From Siphonodentalium dalli (Eukaryota > Mollusca > Scaphopoda > Gadilida > Siphonodentaliidae): 64,000 nucleotides of DNA. The stretch is taken from contig CP136064.1 of the NCBI GenBank assembly GCA_032622095.1, positions 148,923,819 to 148,987,818 of the forward strand, in the 5' to 3' direction. Shown here in pieces: positions 1 to 11,820 of this stretch; position 1 is the stretch's first letter, and the number at the start of each line of letters is the position of its first letter. Below the pieces are notes generated by a model that saw nothing but the letters and a program-made list of their open reading frames with translations, was not told the origin of the DNA and searched no databases. A program made the translations under genes and the position numbers.

Positions 1-244
1 TTGGAGATATCTCAATTATTTGGAATGATCTGACGTGAATAAATAATTGATGCATTCAGTTTACCTGGTCTCCGCTACCTTCAGGATAGACACTGTCCAA
101 AATATTTGATTGTCAGCTCCAAGTGCATGCATTTTGCTTTCTGGTAGTCGCATCTAAAATTTAATATTCAATTTAGGTATTCAGTTGTAATTTATAGATG
201 TTGTTTTATCCATCTGAATTCTAAAAATGCTTACCATTGTTTAA

Positions 245-713
245 ATGTACTCAATCCGTAAAGAGGGTCCCCATCTCAACAGATTCCAACAACAAAAATC
301 CGATCAGAGGGTCCTATATTACTATTTCTTTGGCTTTGGGGGTAAAAAATATTTGATTCGAGTCGAGGAACCCATCAAACAAAGCTCAGAGTTATTAGAT
401 ATTGATTTTTGAAATTTGTTATGTTCTCGAGATGAGTACTAATAACTGCCGTAATCTGCTCTGGATGTGTACTCCAAATCTATTCAAACAGACAAGGATG
501 GATAACTCTAAAATCAAGTGGTAATTTTAACGCAATTTTGACTGAGTTCTGGGCCAGATAGTATTCCCGATAATGAAAAATAATAGATTTCTAAAATCGA
601 TATCTAACAAATCTGAGCTTTGATGGGTGACTTCCTCGACTCGAATCAAATAGTTTTGACCCCCGAAACCATTGAAATAGTAATTGAGAGGAGTTTTATC
701 GGATTGAGTACCT
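245..713 (-). mobile_element. TTAA-flanked foldback MITE, family A, copy 1
   Basis: A 469-bp non-autonomous element lying between TTAA at 241-244 and TTAA at 714-717. The inverted ends read AGGTACTCAATCCG in the consensus; here the left one is altered to ATGTACTC. Besides the ends, about 150 bp on each side are an imperfect inverted repeat (the block holding TTTGATTCGAGTCGAGG), so the element folds on itself. TTAA duplications are the hallmark of piggyBac-type transposition; assignment to that superfamily is inference, since no transposase is present. Eight further copies, one partial, occur in the window. Confidence 0.85.
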
Positions 714-717
714 TTAA

Positions 718-1010
718 ATGTTACATTTTAGATGTATTGTTTTTTGTTTTGTTTTTTTAAATTCGCAAAACCCATATACTATTAGAAGCAATATAAAATT
801 AAATATTGAAATGAGAATGCTACAAACACATTTAAATTGGAACACAAAATCAGGAGAAACGATATTAAATAATTAGTTAGAATATAAAATTGTAATATAA
901 GAACAAAATAGCAAAACAAAAACTAAAATATTGAATTGAAATTGGAAAGTTGACGTTTGAATTGGAATATTAGATTAGAATTATGACCCTTTAACCCTCC
1001 ATATGCGAGG
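718..1010. repeat. AT-rich, roughly 20-bp periodic sequence
   Basis: Very AT-rich DNA in which short blocks such as ATTGGAA, ATTAGAA and TATTGAA return about every 20 bp with unrelated spacers. It resembles the better-ordered arrays at 18600-18938 and 55705-56165. No coding potential is seen. The periodicity is looser here than in those two arrays. Confidence 0.4.
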
Positions 1011-1173
1011 GGTGCTCATTCAAGGCATAGAATGTCTTTCTGTCACACATTAAGAGGGAAACGCACGTTTTGCATAAATTCAGCCAAAAATTGCTAGAAA
1101 TATTGGATCTATATCTGGCAAAAATAAGAGACAACAAAAGCAATGGATTTTAACACATTTGAGAGATTGACAA
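1011..1173 (+). repeat. Dispersed repeat, 5' part (paralogue of 17580-17790)
   Basis: This stretch, with 'tttgcataaattcagccaaaa' and 'atggattttaa.acatttgagag', aligns with 17580-17790. Its continuation in that paralogue is found here only at 2213-2420, so about 1.04 kb (1174-2212) looks inserted into this copy. No coding role is seen. Confidence 0.5.
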
Positions 1174-1189
1174 TTTTATTTCATTTTTA

Positions 1190-1500
1190 TGTTTACCCAT
1201 ACCATAGTATGGCAAACATAGTGTCGTTGTCCGGATTGACCACTTGTCGTACGTCCGTCCGCCTGTCTGTCTGTCCGTCCGTAGACACTTTACACATGAT
1301 GCGATAACTCAAATATTTTCTATCTTATCACAACCAAATTTGGTATGTGAGTTTCTCAGCCCAAAATACAGATCGAGTTCGAATATGGGTTTGATCCGAG
1401 TATATTTTACTGAGTTATGGCCCTTTTTCGAAAAAATATATTCACTCCAAAATTTTTTTTAGATTAAATTCCTTGCTCAATTTAACCCAAAAAAATTAAT
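1190..1500 (+). repeat. CCATACCATAGTATGG dispersed repeat with CCGTCCG tract
   Basis: Starts with the palindrome-like CCATACCATAGTATGG, followed by a CCGTCCG/CTGTCTG tract, then 'gataactcaaatattttct', 'aatttggtatgtgag' and 'gagttatggccctttttcga'. Another copy is at 6090-6470, and the 3' part recurs at 3396-3540 because of the local duplication. This is a common style of repeat in invertebrate genomes. No protein is encoded. Confidence 0.55.
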
Positions 1501-3395
1501 ATGAATAAATAAATAAAAATATGCAATAAAATTTAATTTAAGTTAAACAAAATTGAAAAACTAACACCATTATAACTCTGCCAAGGGTACCCAGAGTCAC
1601 CACACCAAATTTGGTTTAAATCGGTCCATAATCTTATGTTATGTACTGGTAAATTTGTTTGGAGCGGCTTTAAACCCAATTCACTAATTCCATCCCATGC
1701 CTTTGAACTACTTAGCTATTGATAAGGCGATTTTATTTTCTGATATCTCTTATGCCAATGTGCAAATTAATAAAGCTATGTATATCACTGAGTATATTAC
1801 TCGACAGATGGCCTGAGGTCATTATAAATGTTATTGGTTTAACAGAGATGCCAGCATCAATATAAACAAGGTCTGTTATTTGTTGACAGCTCTGCTATAT
1901 AATTGCTATTAATGGGTCAGCAGTGGGGTGTCTTTATCTTGATGGGTGTTGGTAGAATTTGATACACTATCCTTGTAAACTTAAATTTGACTCTCTTAAC
2001 CCAAGTATTCCATGTCCAGGTCACCTTTTTCACATTTAACCCAAGGCTGTGGTGGTGCAGCATTACAGATCCTATACCAGTGCATTCTCTGATATACATG
2101 CGAGTGACCCATAAATTCCAATAATTTGTGTTATGTACTAATTTACTATCGCCATGGGATGGGTTAACATCTGCCGAATGTGATCGGCCTCTCGTTTGTC
2201 CCTTTCGTAAAAAGAGCTGCTAGGATAATTAATAATTTCAGACAAAACTCAATAACCAAATGGCTCTATGAGAGAAAGCTTCATTTGTATCATAATTTTG
2301 AATTAGATCTTTAATTGCATAATATAGCATTACACCTCCATATATTATTATGAAGAATAAAGCAGTCACAATTATTCCAGCCCAATGAAAACAAATGTTG
2401 AAATGCAGTGTGGTCCACTCGAGCAGGGAGCAATCAACAGGAATCAGGCCACAGTGTTCCGAGATTTGGTGGTCAGCCTTAACTTGTTTATCAACCTATG
2501 ACCGACAACTCATCTCAGCCCAATTGTTCATTGATCAGCAGGCATGGCATGACAATCCTCCAAAAAAATAAAAAATATTTATGGGTAGTTGCCTTTCTTA
2601 ATGAAAATAATCATTAAATTTCACAAATAAAGAATAATTAAGTCTCCTCGCATTATCTTTAGATATGATATCATAGATATATGAACTGCACTTTTGAAAC
2701 AAATATTTTACAGAAGTTCTTGGTACCTGAAACAGTAAAATACTAAATATTTGTCATGGCATAAAAGTAAAGTAAATTATAGGTTATAATATCCAATTGG
2801 TCGATGGTTCTTTAATAGCGTTTGAGAAAATCCATTTTGAAATACCAGGAACTTTTGACATAACGTGCGTCTTACCCTTAAGTAGACGCTATAAGGTTAG
2901 CGATTCGCGGTGATTCGCGATTTCGCGGAAATTTACGGTACTGTGGGGGTCTCTTCTCGAAAAATCATTCCGTCCGAGCAAATGCGATTCCGTTGTTAGT
3001 TATATTCAGTTTGTCACCTGAATAATTTTAAACTTACCGGCAGATAAACTTGAAGAAAACAGATATACGTTAGTTTAATAACATATTATGTTAATGTTTA
3101 GCTCAAGCGTCAACCAGGACATGTTCCCCGATCATTTGTTGCCAAGAATAAGCCAGCAAAATGTTGAATACGGTGATTTATGTTTTCGCTCCGATTCCCG
3201 CCCAGTATGTTCGGTTGATAATACAGTATGTTCGGTTGATAAATTAGCGCTGGAAACCCATTCATATCTGGAGTGGGGGACCGGCGCAATATTTGTAAAT
3301 CTCAAAATGCCATTGTATTGGAAATGAGAAATTAAATAATTGAATTGAAATTGTCACAAGTTGTCGCCACAGGGGCCTGTAACGCGCTCCGCTGC
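1357..3395 (+). repeat. Tandem duplication, unit 1 (2,039 bp)
   Basis: This block is repeated almost exactly at 3396-5434 (offset 2,039). I found only one substitution (near 1925 versus 3964) and an A-run length shift near 2570 versus 4609. The unit ends inside the left arm of a hairpin element whose complete form is at 5406-5588. It contains no recognisable gene; two small open frames (the minus-strand one ending at 1917, and 3088-3327) are simply copied with it and match no family I know. Confidence 0.9.
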
Positions 3396-5434
3396 CAGCC
3401 CAAAATACAGATCGAGTTCGAATATGGGTTTGATCCGAGTATATTTTACTGAGTTATGGCCCTTTTTCGAAAAAATATATTCACTCCAAAATTTTTTTTA
3501 GATTAAATTCCTTGCTCAATTTAACCCAAAAAAATTAATATGAATAAATAAATAAAAATATGCAATAAAATTTAATTTAAGTTAAACAAAATTGAAAAAC
3601 TAACACCATTATAACTCTGCCAAGGGTACCCAGAGTCACCACACCAAATTTGGTTTAAATCGGTCCATAATCTTATGTTATGTACTGGTAAATTTGTTTG
3701 GAGCGGCTTTAAACCCAATTCACTAATTCCATCCCATGCCTTTGAACTACTTAGCTATTGATAAGGCGATTTTATTTTCTGATATCTCTTATGCCAATGT
3801 GCAAATTAATAAAGCTATGTATATCACTGAGTATATTACTCGACAGATGGCCTGAGGTCATTATAAATGTTATTGGTTTAACAGAGATGCCAGCATCAAT
3901 ATAAACAAGGTCTGTTATTTGTTGACAGCTCTGCTATATAATTGCTATTAATGGGTCAGCAGTGAGGTGTCTTTATCTTGATGGGTGTTGGTAGAATTTG
4001 ATACACTATCCTTGTAAACTTAAATTTGACTCTCTTAACCCAAGTATTCCATGTCCAGGTCACCTTTTTCACATTTAACCCAAGGCTGTGGTGGTGCAGC
4101 ATTACAGATCCTATACCAGTGCATTCTCTGATATACATGCGAGTGACCCATAAATTCCAATAATTTGTGTTATGTACTAATTTACTATCGCCATGGGATG
4201 GGTTAACATCTGCCGAATGTGATCGGCCTCTCGTTTGTCCCTTTCGTAAAAAGAGCTGCTAGGATAATTAATAATTTCAGACAAAACTCAATAACCAAAT
4301 GGCTCTATGAGAGAAAGCTTCATTTGTATCATAATTTTGAATTAGATCTTTAATTGCATAATATAGCATTACACCTCCATATATTATTATGAAGAATAAA
4401 GCAGTCACAATTATTCCAGCCCAATGAAAACAAATGTTGAAATGCAGTGTGGTCCACTCGAGCAGGGAGCAATCAACAGGAATCAGGCCACAGTGTTCCG
4501 AGATTTGGTGGTCAGCCTTAACTTGTTTATCAACCTATGACCGACAACTCATCTCAGCCCAATTGTTCATTGATCAGCAGGCATGGCATGACAATCCTCC
4601 AAAAAAAATAAAAATATTTATGGGTAGTTGCCTTTCTTAATGAAAATAATCATTAAATTTCACAAATAAAGAATAATTAAGTCTCCTCGCATTATCTTTA
4701 GATATGATATCATAGATATATGAACTGCACTTTTGAAACAAATATTTTACAGAAGTTCTTGGTACCTGAAACAGTAAAATACTAAATATTTGTCATGGCA
4801 TAAAAGTAAAGTAAATTATAGGTTATAATATCCAATTGGTCGATGGTTCTTTAATAGCGTTTGAGAAAATCCATTTTGAAATACCAGGAACTTTTGACAT
4901 AACGTGCGTCTTACCCTTAAGTAGACGCTATAAGGTTAGCGATTCGCGGTGATTCGCGATTTCGCGGAAATTTACGGTACTGTGGGGGTCTCTTCTCGAA
5001 AAATCATTCCGTCCGAGCAAATGCGATTCCGTTGTTAGTTATATTCAGTTTGTCACCTGAATAATTTTAAACTTACCGGCAGATAAACTTGAAGAAAACA
5101 GATATACGTTAGTTTAATAACATATTATGTTAATGTTTAGCTCAAGCGTCAACCAGGACATGTTCCCCGATCATTTGTTGCCAAGAATAAGCCAGCAAAA
5201 TGTTGAATACGGTGATTTATGTTTTCGCTCCGATTCCCGCCCAGTATGTTCGGTTGATAATACAGTATGTTCGGTTGATAAATTAGCGCTGGAAACCCAT
5301 TCATATCTGGAGTGGGGGACCGGCGCAATATTTGTAAATCTCAAAATGCCATTGTATTGGAAATGAGAAATTAAATAATTGAATTGAAATTGTCACAAGT
5401 TGTCGCCACAGGGGCCTGTAACGCGCTCCGCTGC
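3396..5434 (+). repeat. Tandem duplication, unit 2 (2,039 bp)
   Basis: Second copy of 1357-3395. At the junction 3395/3396 the sequence jumps from 'cgctccgctgc' straight to 'cagcccaaaatacag'. At the end of this copy, 'cgctccgctgc' continues normally into the rest of the hairpin element. Near identity means either a very recent duplication or an assembly artefact such as retained haplotypes. Confidence 0.9.
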
Positions 5435-5588
5435 CCGCCCCTTTTGCACTGCCCATATACGCCGCTTCTATATACGCGCCTGTTTCACGTCAATGGTACT
5501 ATAATAAGGTCCTTATTATAGTACCATTAACGTGAAGCAGGCGCGTGCAAAAGGGGCGGGCAGTGAAGCGCGTTACATGCCCCTGTGG
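5406..5588. mobile_element. Hairpin element, family GTAACGCGCTCCGCT
   Basis: A near-perfect palindrome: CCACAGGGGCCTGTAACGCG at the left pairs with the complement of the right end (GCGCGTTACATGCCCCTGTGG). The axis lies near 5512 in 'ataataaggtccttattat'. The left arm carries about 28 extra bases ('tgcccatatacgccgcttct'). The same terminal sequence bounds the element at 21919-22286 and the broken copy at 35057-35154, so this is a mobile hairpin family and not a chance palindrome. Confidence 0.8.
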
Positions 5589-5589
5589 C

Positions 5590-6055
5590 TGCTGATTAGC
5601 AGGTTACCACCTAAAACTTCCCGATTTCAGTATAACTCAATTAAAACGATTATCGGTCGTCGGTTGTGCTAATGGCACGTAATATATGTGTTATATTATA
5701 TATTCCACTATATGAAGGGGACACCGTTTGACCTGCCGCCATGCCAGTTCAGCAGTTCAAAATCCCGTTCAGCAGTTCAGCTGATACTTCCGAAAGCAGT
5801 TTAACTCAATTATTACGAAGTTAGTAGAGCTTTGGTTGCACAAATGACTTGTAATAGATGGGCCATAAGCAGCAGATTCCACAGAACGCAGTTTAACATA
5901 TTTTTTTTCACGAAAATAGTCGGATGAAGGTTATGCCAATGACTTGTAATCGCGATGGGCCATCGGAATATACGGAGGGAACACCATTTGACCGTCCACC
6001 CCAAATCATCGGTTCAAAATCCTGTTCAGCAGTTATTGTAATGTAGGTTTAACAT
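5590..6055 (+). repeat. ~180-bp repeat array, outer left part
   Basis: Two to three diverged units containing 'ccagttcagcagttcaaaatcccgttcagca' and 'gacttgtaat.gatgggcca'. The outermost part (5595-5760, 'caggttaccacctaaaa..cttcccgatttca', then 'ggtcgtcggttgtgc') is the reverse complement of 12900-13110. This ties it to the array at 10440-13110, which probably forms a single mirrored structure now interrupted by 6056-10440. Confidence 0.65.
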
Positions 6056-6059
6056 TAAT

Positions 6060-6470
6060 GTTATATAACTGTTCTGTGTGTACCCATACCATATAGTATG
6101 GATTGACCACTCGTCGTTTGTCCGTCCGTATACACTTCACGTGTAATGCAATAACTCAAACATTTTCTATATATTTTTTATATGCGTTTCTCAGCCAAAA
6201 ATACAGTTCGAGTTCGTTTTGGGTTTGATCCGAGTTTTTGTTACAGAGTTATGGTTCTTTTTCGACTTAGAATTCACGCATGCTGCCATATCTCAAACAT
6301 CTTTTATTTGATATGTACGTTTCTCAGCTCAAAATACAGATCGAGTTCGAATATGGGTTTGATCCGATTTATTTTAAAGGAGTTATATGACCCTTTTTCA
6401 ACAACAAAAAATCGGATTTTTTGTTTAGATTGAACTCCTTGCTCAATTTAACAAAAACAAATATTAAATT
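6060..6470 (+). repeat. Second copy of the CCATACCATAGTATGG repeat
   Basis: Diverged copy of 1190-1500. It shares 'cataccatatagtatgg', 'gtccgtccgta.acactt', 'aataactcaaa.attttctat' and twice 'tttctcagc.aaaatacagttcgagttcg'. It contains an internal duplication near 6186 and 6310. No coding sequence. Confidence 0.5.
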
Positions 6471-7335
6471 TGTTTTTTTTAGCTTTTATAATAATAATAA
6501 AAAACAAATTCATTGACACTTTCATTTATTTTAGTTTTGTACGATTAGTTTGGTGTGATATCCTGTTTTGTCAATATGAAGATGTTATTGCAATAGTTGC
6601 ATGTAATATAATGATATCAATAAATGACCATGTGAACATCCAATATCCAGAGTATATGAGAGTACATTTTATAGATGTTGTTATTCCAAGTGAAATATGT
6701 TATGAAATGAGTGATGACATTTGATACAGCGCTCTGGTGGGTTGTTAGATGAAGTCAAAGATAAACAACACTGGTGGTTGGCTAATTGTTTGCTCTATCT
6801 GTCAAATTGATTAATGTTAGCATAAGACTGTTGTTTCTCTTATTCTTGAAATTTCATTACAGGGTGATATAAGTGTCCCCTCACCTATATAAGTGTCTTC
6901 TATATTCCATTAATCTGCTTCAAAAATAATTAACCCTTTCCAAGGTTCCCATAGACACATGATATAATGTAGGTGGACTCTTCCTCGTATCTCTTATCTA
7001 TTGGCTATCATTGAACACTATTCACTTCTATCAATTTTGGTACTGACTGATTAATTGATTTTTGAACAATATATTAACCCTTCAGACACATTGTTTCAAT
7101 TTGAAATTAAAATAATCTATATTCAAGAAGCTCGATGTATATGTTCCAGAATCGAGGCGATTGAACTGTTTGTTATACTGACTGTGTCATCAAATTGATG
7201 TACATCTATCATCGAGCTGAATTTTTTTTTTGGTGAAATAGAAGTATGTAAAATTCCCCAAGGACTCAATAGTTTTTCAGCACCCAGCTCACAGTACAAT
7301 CCAGTTCAGCAGATTATCCGGGTTAAGGTTAAGTA
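6471..7335. other. No feature recognised
   Basis: AT-rich DNA with short chance frames only (for example 6470-6724, with no family resemblance). I see no repeat shared with the rest of the window and no convincing exon. Confidence 0.4.
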
Positions 7336-7339
7336 AATG

Positions 7340-8312
7340 TGACGCAATTGGCCTTTATCTACCGGCGCGCACTGATCGATTATACAGAAACGGCTGGACC
7401 ATCGGAGCTGAAAATTTGTTTATAGGGGTAATTTGACCCGGAAAATCTTACTAGATAGGTCCCGTTGATATTAGATGTCTTAAAAGGGCACTATTTAAAA
7501 ATAAAATAAATATTTATATAACCAAACTGGTTGCAATTTGGTCGGTGAAAATTTAAACATGGGGGTAAATTGACCCATAGAGTGTCAATAGTTAGATGAC
7601 GTTGACTTCAGACGACTTAAAGGATCAAATGTGAGCAATAAAGAGCGTTCCTTATCCACTCAGAAGATATGTAGGAAAATTGATATAGATGGTACTCTCC
7701 TGACCGGGGGAATGTCATGGGATGGGCGTCTAAGTTGACCGCAGATGACTTAAAGGGGACTAATGAATTATATGATCAATAAAGAGAGTTTATTTCAACG
7801 GGACCTAGCATGTATAAACAAGACATAACATACGTGTAACCTAGCACTAATACTCTTCGTGTCACACAATGGTTTTACCACCAATTTCCGAGATATTTCT
7901 GGACTGATAATAAACGCTATTTATTTATCATATAATTTATTAGTCCCTCTTTAAGTCATCTGCGGTCATACTTCAACGTCAAACTTCAAATACGTCCATC
8001 CCATGGCATTCCCCTGGTCAGGTGAGTGGTGATCCATCTATACCAATTTTACTACATATCTTCTAAGCTGACAAGGAACGCTCTTTGTTGTTCATATTTG
8101 CCCCTTTAAGTCGTCTGAAGTCAACGGCATCTAACTCTCGACACTCTATGGGTCAATTTACCCCCATGTTTCAATTTTCATAGACCAAATTGAACCATTT
8201 TGGTTTTAAGACATCTGATGTCAACGGGACCTATCTAATAAGATTTCCCAGGTTACCTCTATAAACACATTTTCAGATCAGTGCACGCCGGTAGATAAAA
8301 GCCAATTGCGCT
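7340..8312. mobile_element. Long foldback element (~970 bp)
   Basis: The left arm (7342-7800) is matched in inverse orientation by the right arm (about 7915-8312). Paired blocks include the ends 'gcaattggc.tttatctaccgg', 'ataggtcccgttga', 'gggggtaaattgaccc', 'gacttcagacgactt' and 'catgggatgg'. The arms differ by scattered substitutions and small gaps, so the element is old. About 110 bp form the loop. No transposase is present. Confidence 0.75.
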
Positions 8313-8907
8313 AGCCTTTCAAGTTTGACACTGCGTGTCGCTAGTAGTCCCTCGTGGGAACATTAACTATTCAGACTGCATAATCCACGATGTAACATTA
8401 AATCGGGCGGCCTATCACAAAAATCATTTCGGCACCGTACTCAGTATAGATTAACGAAGATCAATAACGATACAAAACATCTAGACCGGATGATAAGGAT
8501 AATATTTTTTATTAAACAATACAATATGTACATGATAATATAAATGGGATTCATAGAAGTATTGTGTGGAGTGTCTACCCGGAAGAATTTCATCAATAAT
8601 GGCTGTTTAATAATTTAACTATTTAACTTTAATTTTCAGATTCAATTTTATATATTTAAATTTGAATTTAGATAAGATTCCAGTGAATAAACAAATATAT
8701 GTAAAATGCATGGATACAAATGGATACGCAACGGTCAGTTTTCTCAATATCAAGTATTGGAGTATGTTTTGGCTGAATATATTAAGGGAAATTAATTAGA
8801 CTTTGCTCACACACTGGAGGAATTCCGCTCAGCAGAACTTCATGCAATTCGCCACAGAGAGATATCACATGTAACAACGTAACTGAAGTACTTTAATAAT
8901 GAGATGC
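8313..8907. other. No feature recognised
   Basis: Unique-looking AT-rich DNA between two mobile elements. No exon, RNA gene or internal repeat was seen. Confidence 0.4.
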
Positions 8908-8911
8908 TTAA

Positions 8912-9380
8912 AGGTACTCAACCCGATAAAACTCCTCTCAATTACTATTTCAATGGCTTCGGGGGTCAAAAATATTTGATTCGAGTCGAGGAAGTCACCC
9001 ATCAAAGCTCAGATTTGTTAGATATCGATTTTAGAAATCTATTATTTTTCATTATCGGGAATACTATCTGGCCCAGAACTCAGTAAAAATTGCGTTAAAA
9101 TTACCACTTGATTTTAGAGTTATTCATCCTTGTCTGTTTGAATAGATTTTGAGTACACATCCAGAGCAGATTACGGCAGTTATTAGTAATAATCTCGAGA
9201 ACATAACAAATTTGAAAAATCAATATCTAATAACTCTGAGCTTTGTTTGATGGGTTCCTCGACTCGAATCAAATATTTTTTACCCCCAAAGCCAAAGAAA
9301 TAGTAATATAGGACCCTCTGATCGGATTGTTGTTGTTGGAATCTGTTGAGATGGGGACCCTCTTTACGGGTTGAGTACCT
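8912..9380 (+). mobile_element. TTAA-flanked foldback MITE, family A, copy 2
   Basis: Full-length copy between TTAA at 8908-8911 and 9381-9384, with ends AGGTACTCAACCCG and CGGGTTGAGTACCT. Both ends carry the same T-to-C change relative to other copies, so the two ends changed together, suggesting correction between the arms. The small frame 8904-9086 is the element itself and not a gene. Confidence 0.88.
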
Positions 9381-9416
9381 TTAACCTTTGAATGTGTGTG
9401 AATAATCAGGCAATTA

Positions 9417-10018
9417 TCACAAGCTTGACTACCAAAAGATAACATATCGGGGTTCACGATATGATGGCTATTGGTATACAATCGCGACCACGGGAGTGCC
9501 TCGATTGAATATCAGAATGTAGGGTATCATATAATACCATATCCCATATATAAATATGTCAAATATAGCGAAATATGAAATAAAACGAAAAAAGCGAAAT
9601 AGGAAAATACATCGAAAATCGAAATAGGAAAATACAGCGAAATAGGGAGAAATATAGAACGAAATATAGAAATATGAAATTATTTTTATAAACGAAATAA
9701 CGGAGATATTTGAAAAAGTGTCTTTGACGAAATATCGGACATATTTGGAGAAGTGTACCCAAACCTCCCCCAAGCACACCCACCCAAGGGAAAAATTTGA
9801 CTTATATTTCTCCAGAGTTGATCTATTGCGGTGTTGCAATTTCTCATACAAATCGCCGTAATTTCGTCAAATAAATTCTTTATAGAGTTATTACCCTTCA
9901 GATTAAATATGATATTCAATCTAAAGCACGCGTGCCTCCCGTGGTCGCGATTATATGCCAATAGCCATCATTTCGTGAACCCCGATATGTTATCTTTTGG
10001 TAGTCAAGCTTGTGCGTA
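9417..10018. mobile_element. Foldback element with ~100-bp arms
   Basis: The left arm (9417-9512, 'acaagcttgactaccaaaag' then 'cggggttcacgatatgatgg' and 'atcgcgaccacggga') is the inverse of the right arm (9925-10018). The loop (about 9540-9700) is purine-rich with repeated 'cgaaatagg' and 'cgaaatat' blocks. The overlapping minus-strand frames here come from this low-complexity DNA. Confidence 0.72.
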
Positions 10019-10440
10019 TTAGGTGGAATAATCTAGTCGTGTAATTTCCAACTATTGTCAGGTAAATTCGCCAAACTGGTGTGTGAACAAACCCTAACCC
10101 GCTAATAATTATACTAACTGTAGTGTATGTTTAATAATTGACGCACTCAAATTCCGTTATAGTATTCTCAGCCAGGCATTGGACGAGATGTACAGGCTTT
10201 GCATCTTTGAACTCAGGTAATTGTGAGGCATTTTATGCATTTTCGGTAAGTGGCCACTAGACTATGTTAAATATCCAATATATATTTATCATTTATGTGT
10301 ACAATCAGGGCAGTATTTGTTTTTGCATTTTATTTTACTTGAGTAATGGTTGATAAATTAAACACGCATCAGTTGTTTATATTTTTCTCGACTCCTGTTT
10401 GCTTTTTGTATTTTATTAACAGAGTTCGAGATATTCGAAA
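10019..10440. other. No feature recognised
   Basis: Short unique-looking stretch between a foldback element and a tandem array. A CAG/GTAATT sequence near 10223 resembles a splice donor, but no supporting coding frame was identified. Confidence 0.3.
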
Positions 10441-11820
10441 AAGAAGTTATCCTTTAACGAAGATTGTCGGGTCTAGATTATGCAAATGACTTGTAATCGA
10501 TGGGCCACAACCAAATACAGGGAGTGAAAACCATTTGATCGCCCTCCACCACAGTTCCAAATTCTGTTCAGCACTTAATATGGCGCATGCTGTTCTGTAG
10601 ATTCACCGAACGCAGTTAAACTAATGAAGTTATAGTCGGGTATAACCGTATATGTTAATGTAAATGACTTGCAATCGATGGGCATAACCAAATTACAGAG
10701 AGTGAACACCATGTGGCCGTCCTCCACCCCAGTTCAGCAGTTCAGCACTTTATCTGTTACAGTTCAGCAGATTCCACAGAACGCAGTTTAACTAACCGGC
10801 TGTTGCCGAAGATAGTCTCTGGTATATGTTATGCAAATGGCTTATAATCGATGAGCTATACCCAAGTACAGTGAGGGAACACAATTTGATCAATGTATAA
10901 CCCAGTTAAAAGTTCACAATCCCGTTCAGCACTTTATCTGGAACAGTTCAGCAGATTCCCCCGAACGCAGTTTAGCCGATATTTAACGAAGATAGTCGGG
11001 TGTAGGTTATTCAGATGACTTGTATAATCACCGACGGACCATGTCGAAATACAGTGAGGGAAAACAATTTGACAGACATCCATGCACCCCAGTGCAACAG
11101 TTCAAAATCTCGTTCAGCACTTTATCTGGAGCAGTTCAGCAGATTATCCCAAACTCAATTTAACTGACTTTTAACGAAGATAGACGGGTGTATATGTCAT
11201 GCAAATTACTTTGTAATCGATGGGCAAAAACCGACCTCAACCCCAGTTCAATATCCCGTTCAGCACTTGATATATGGAGCAGATTCCCCGAACGCAGTTT
11301 TACTCTCAACTATATATAATGAAGTTAGTCAGGTCTATGTTATGCTAATGACATTTAATCGATGGGCTATATCCAAATACAGAGAGAGAACACCATCTTG
11401 CCTATCTCCACTGTGGTTCAACTGTTCAAAATCCAGTTCTGCGCTTTATCGGATAGAGTTCAGAAGATTCCCCAGAACGCAGTTTAACCGATGTTTAACG
11501 AAGTATAGTCTGGTAAAGGTTAGGCAAATGACGTGTAATTGATTGAAGGAACTACTATTTGAACGACCTCGACCCCAGTTCAGCAGTTCAAAATCATTTC
11601 AGCACTTTATCGGTTATAATATTCCACCGGTTATATTGGTTATACTATTACACCGAATGCAGTTTAACTAACCGACTGCATGTTAACGAAGATAGTCTGG
11701 TATATGTTATGCAAATGAATTGTAATCGATGAGCGTTACCAAAATACAGCGAGGGAACACCGGTACAATTTGACCGACGTCCACCAAATTTCAACAGTTC
11801 AAAATCCCGCCCATCGACAT
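10440..11820 (+). repeat. Forward array of ~180-bp repeats (about 8 units)
   Basis: Each unit contains 'gttcagcagattcc..gaacgcagttta', 'aacgaagatagtcgggt', 'atgcaaatgacttgtaatcgatgggc', 'aaatacag.gaggaacacca.tttga' and 'ccccagttcagcagttcaaaatccc'. The marker 'gaagatagtc' recurs near 10457, 10627, 10806, 10985, 11175, 11320, 11499 and 11681, giving spacings of about 145-190 bp. Units are well diverged. Open frames such as 11267-11542 are by-products. Confidence 0.8.

Noticed and set aside
9468-9851. 127-residue Phe/Tyr-rich minus-strand open frame resembling a membrane protein
   Set aside because: Comes from the purine-rich CGAAATA loop of a foldback element; hydrophobicity is a by-product of base composition.
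10200-10225. Minus-strand C-K-A-C text as the next Kazal exon
   Set aside because: The phase would fit, but there is no good acceptor, no final Cys and a stop follows within a dozen codons.
11267-11542. 91-residue open frame
   Set aside because: Falls wholly in the ~180-bp repeat array; not conserved between units.
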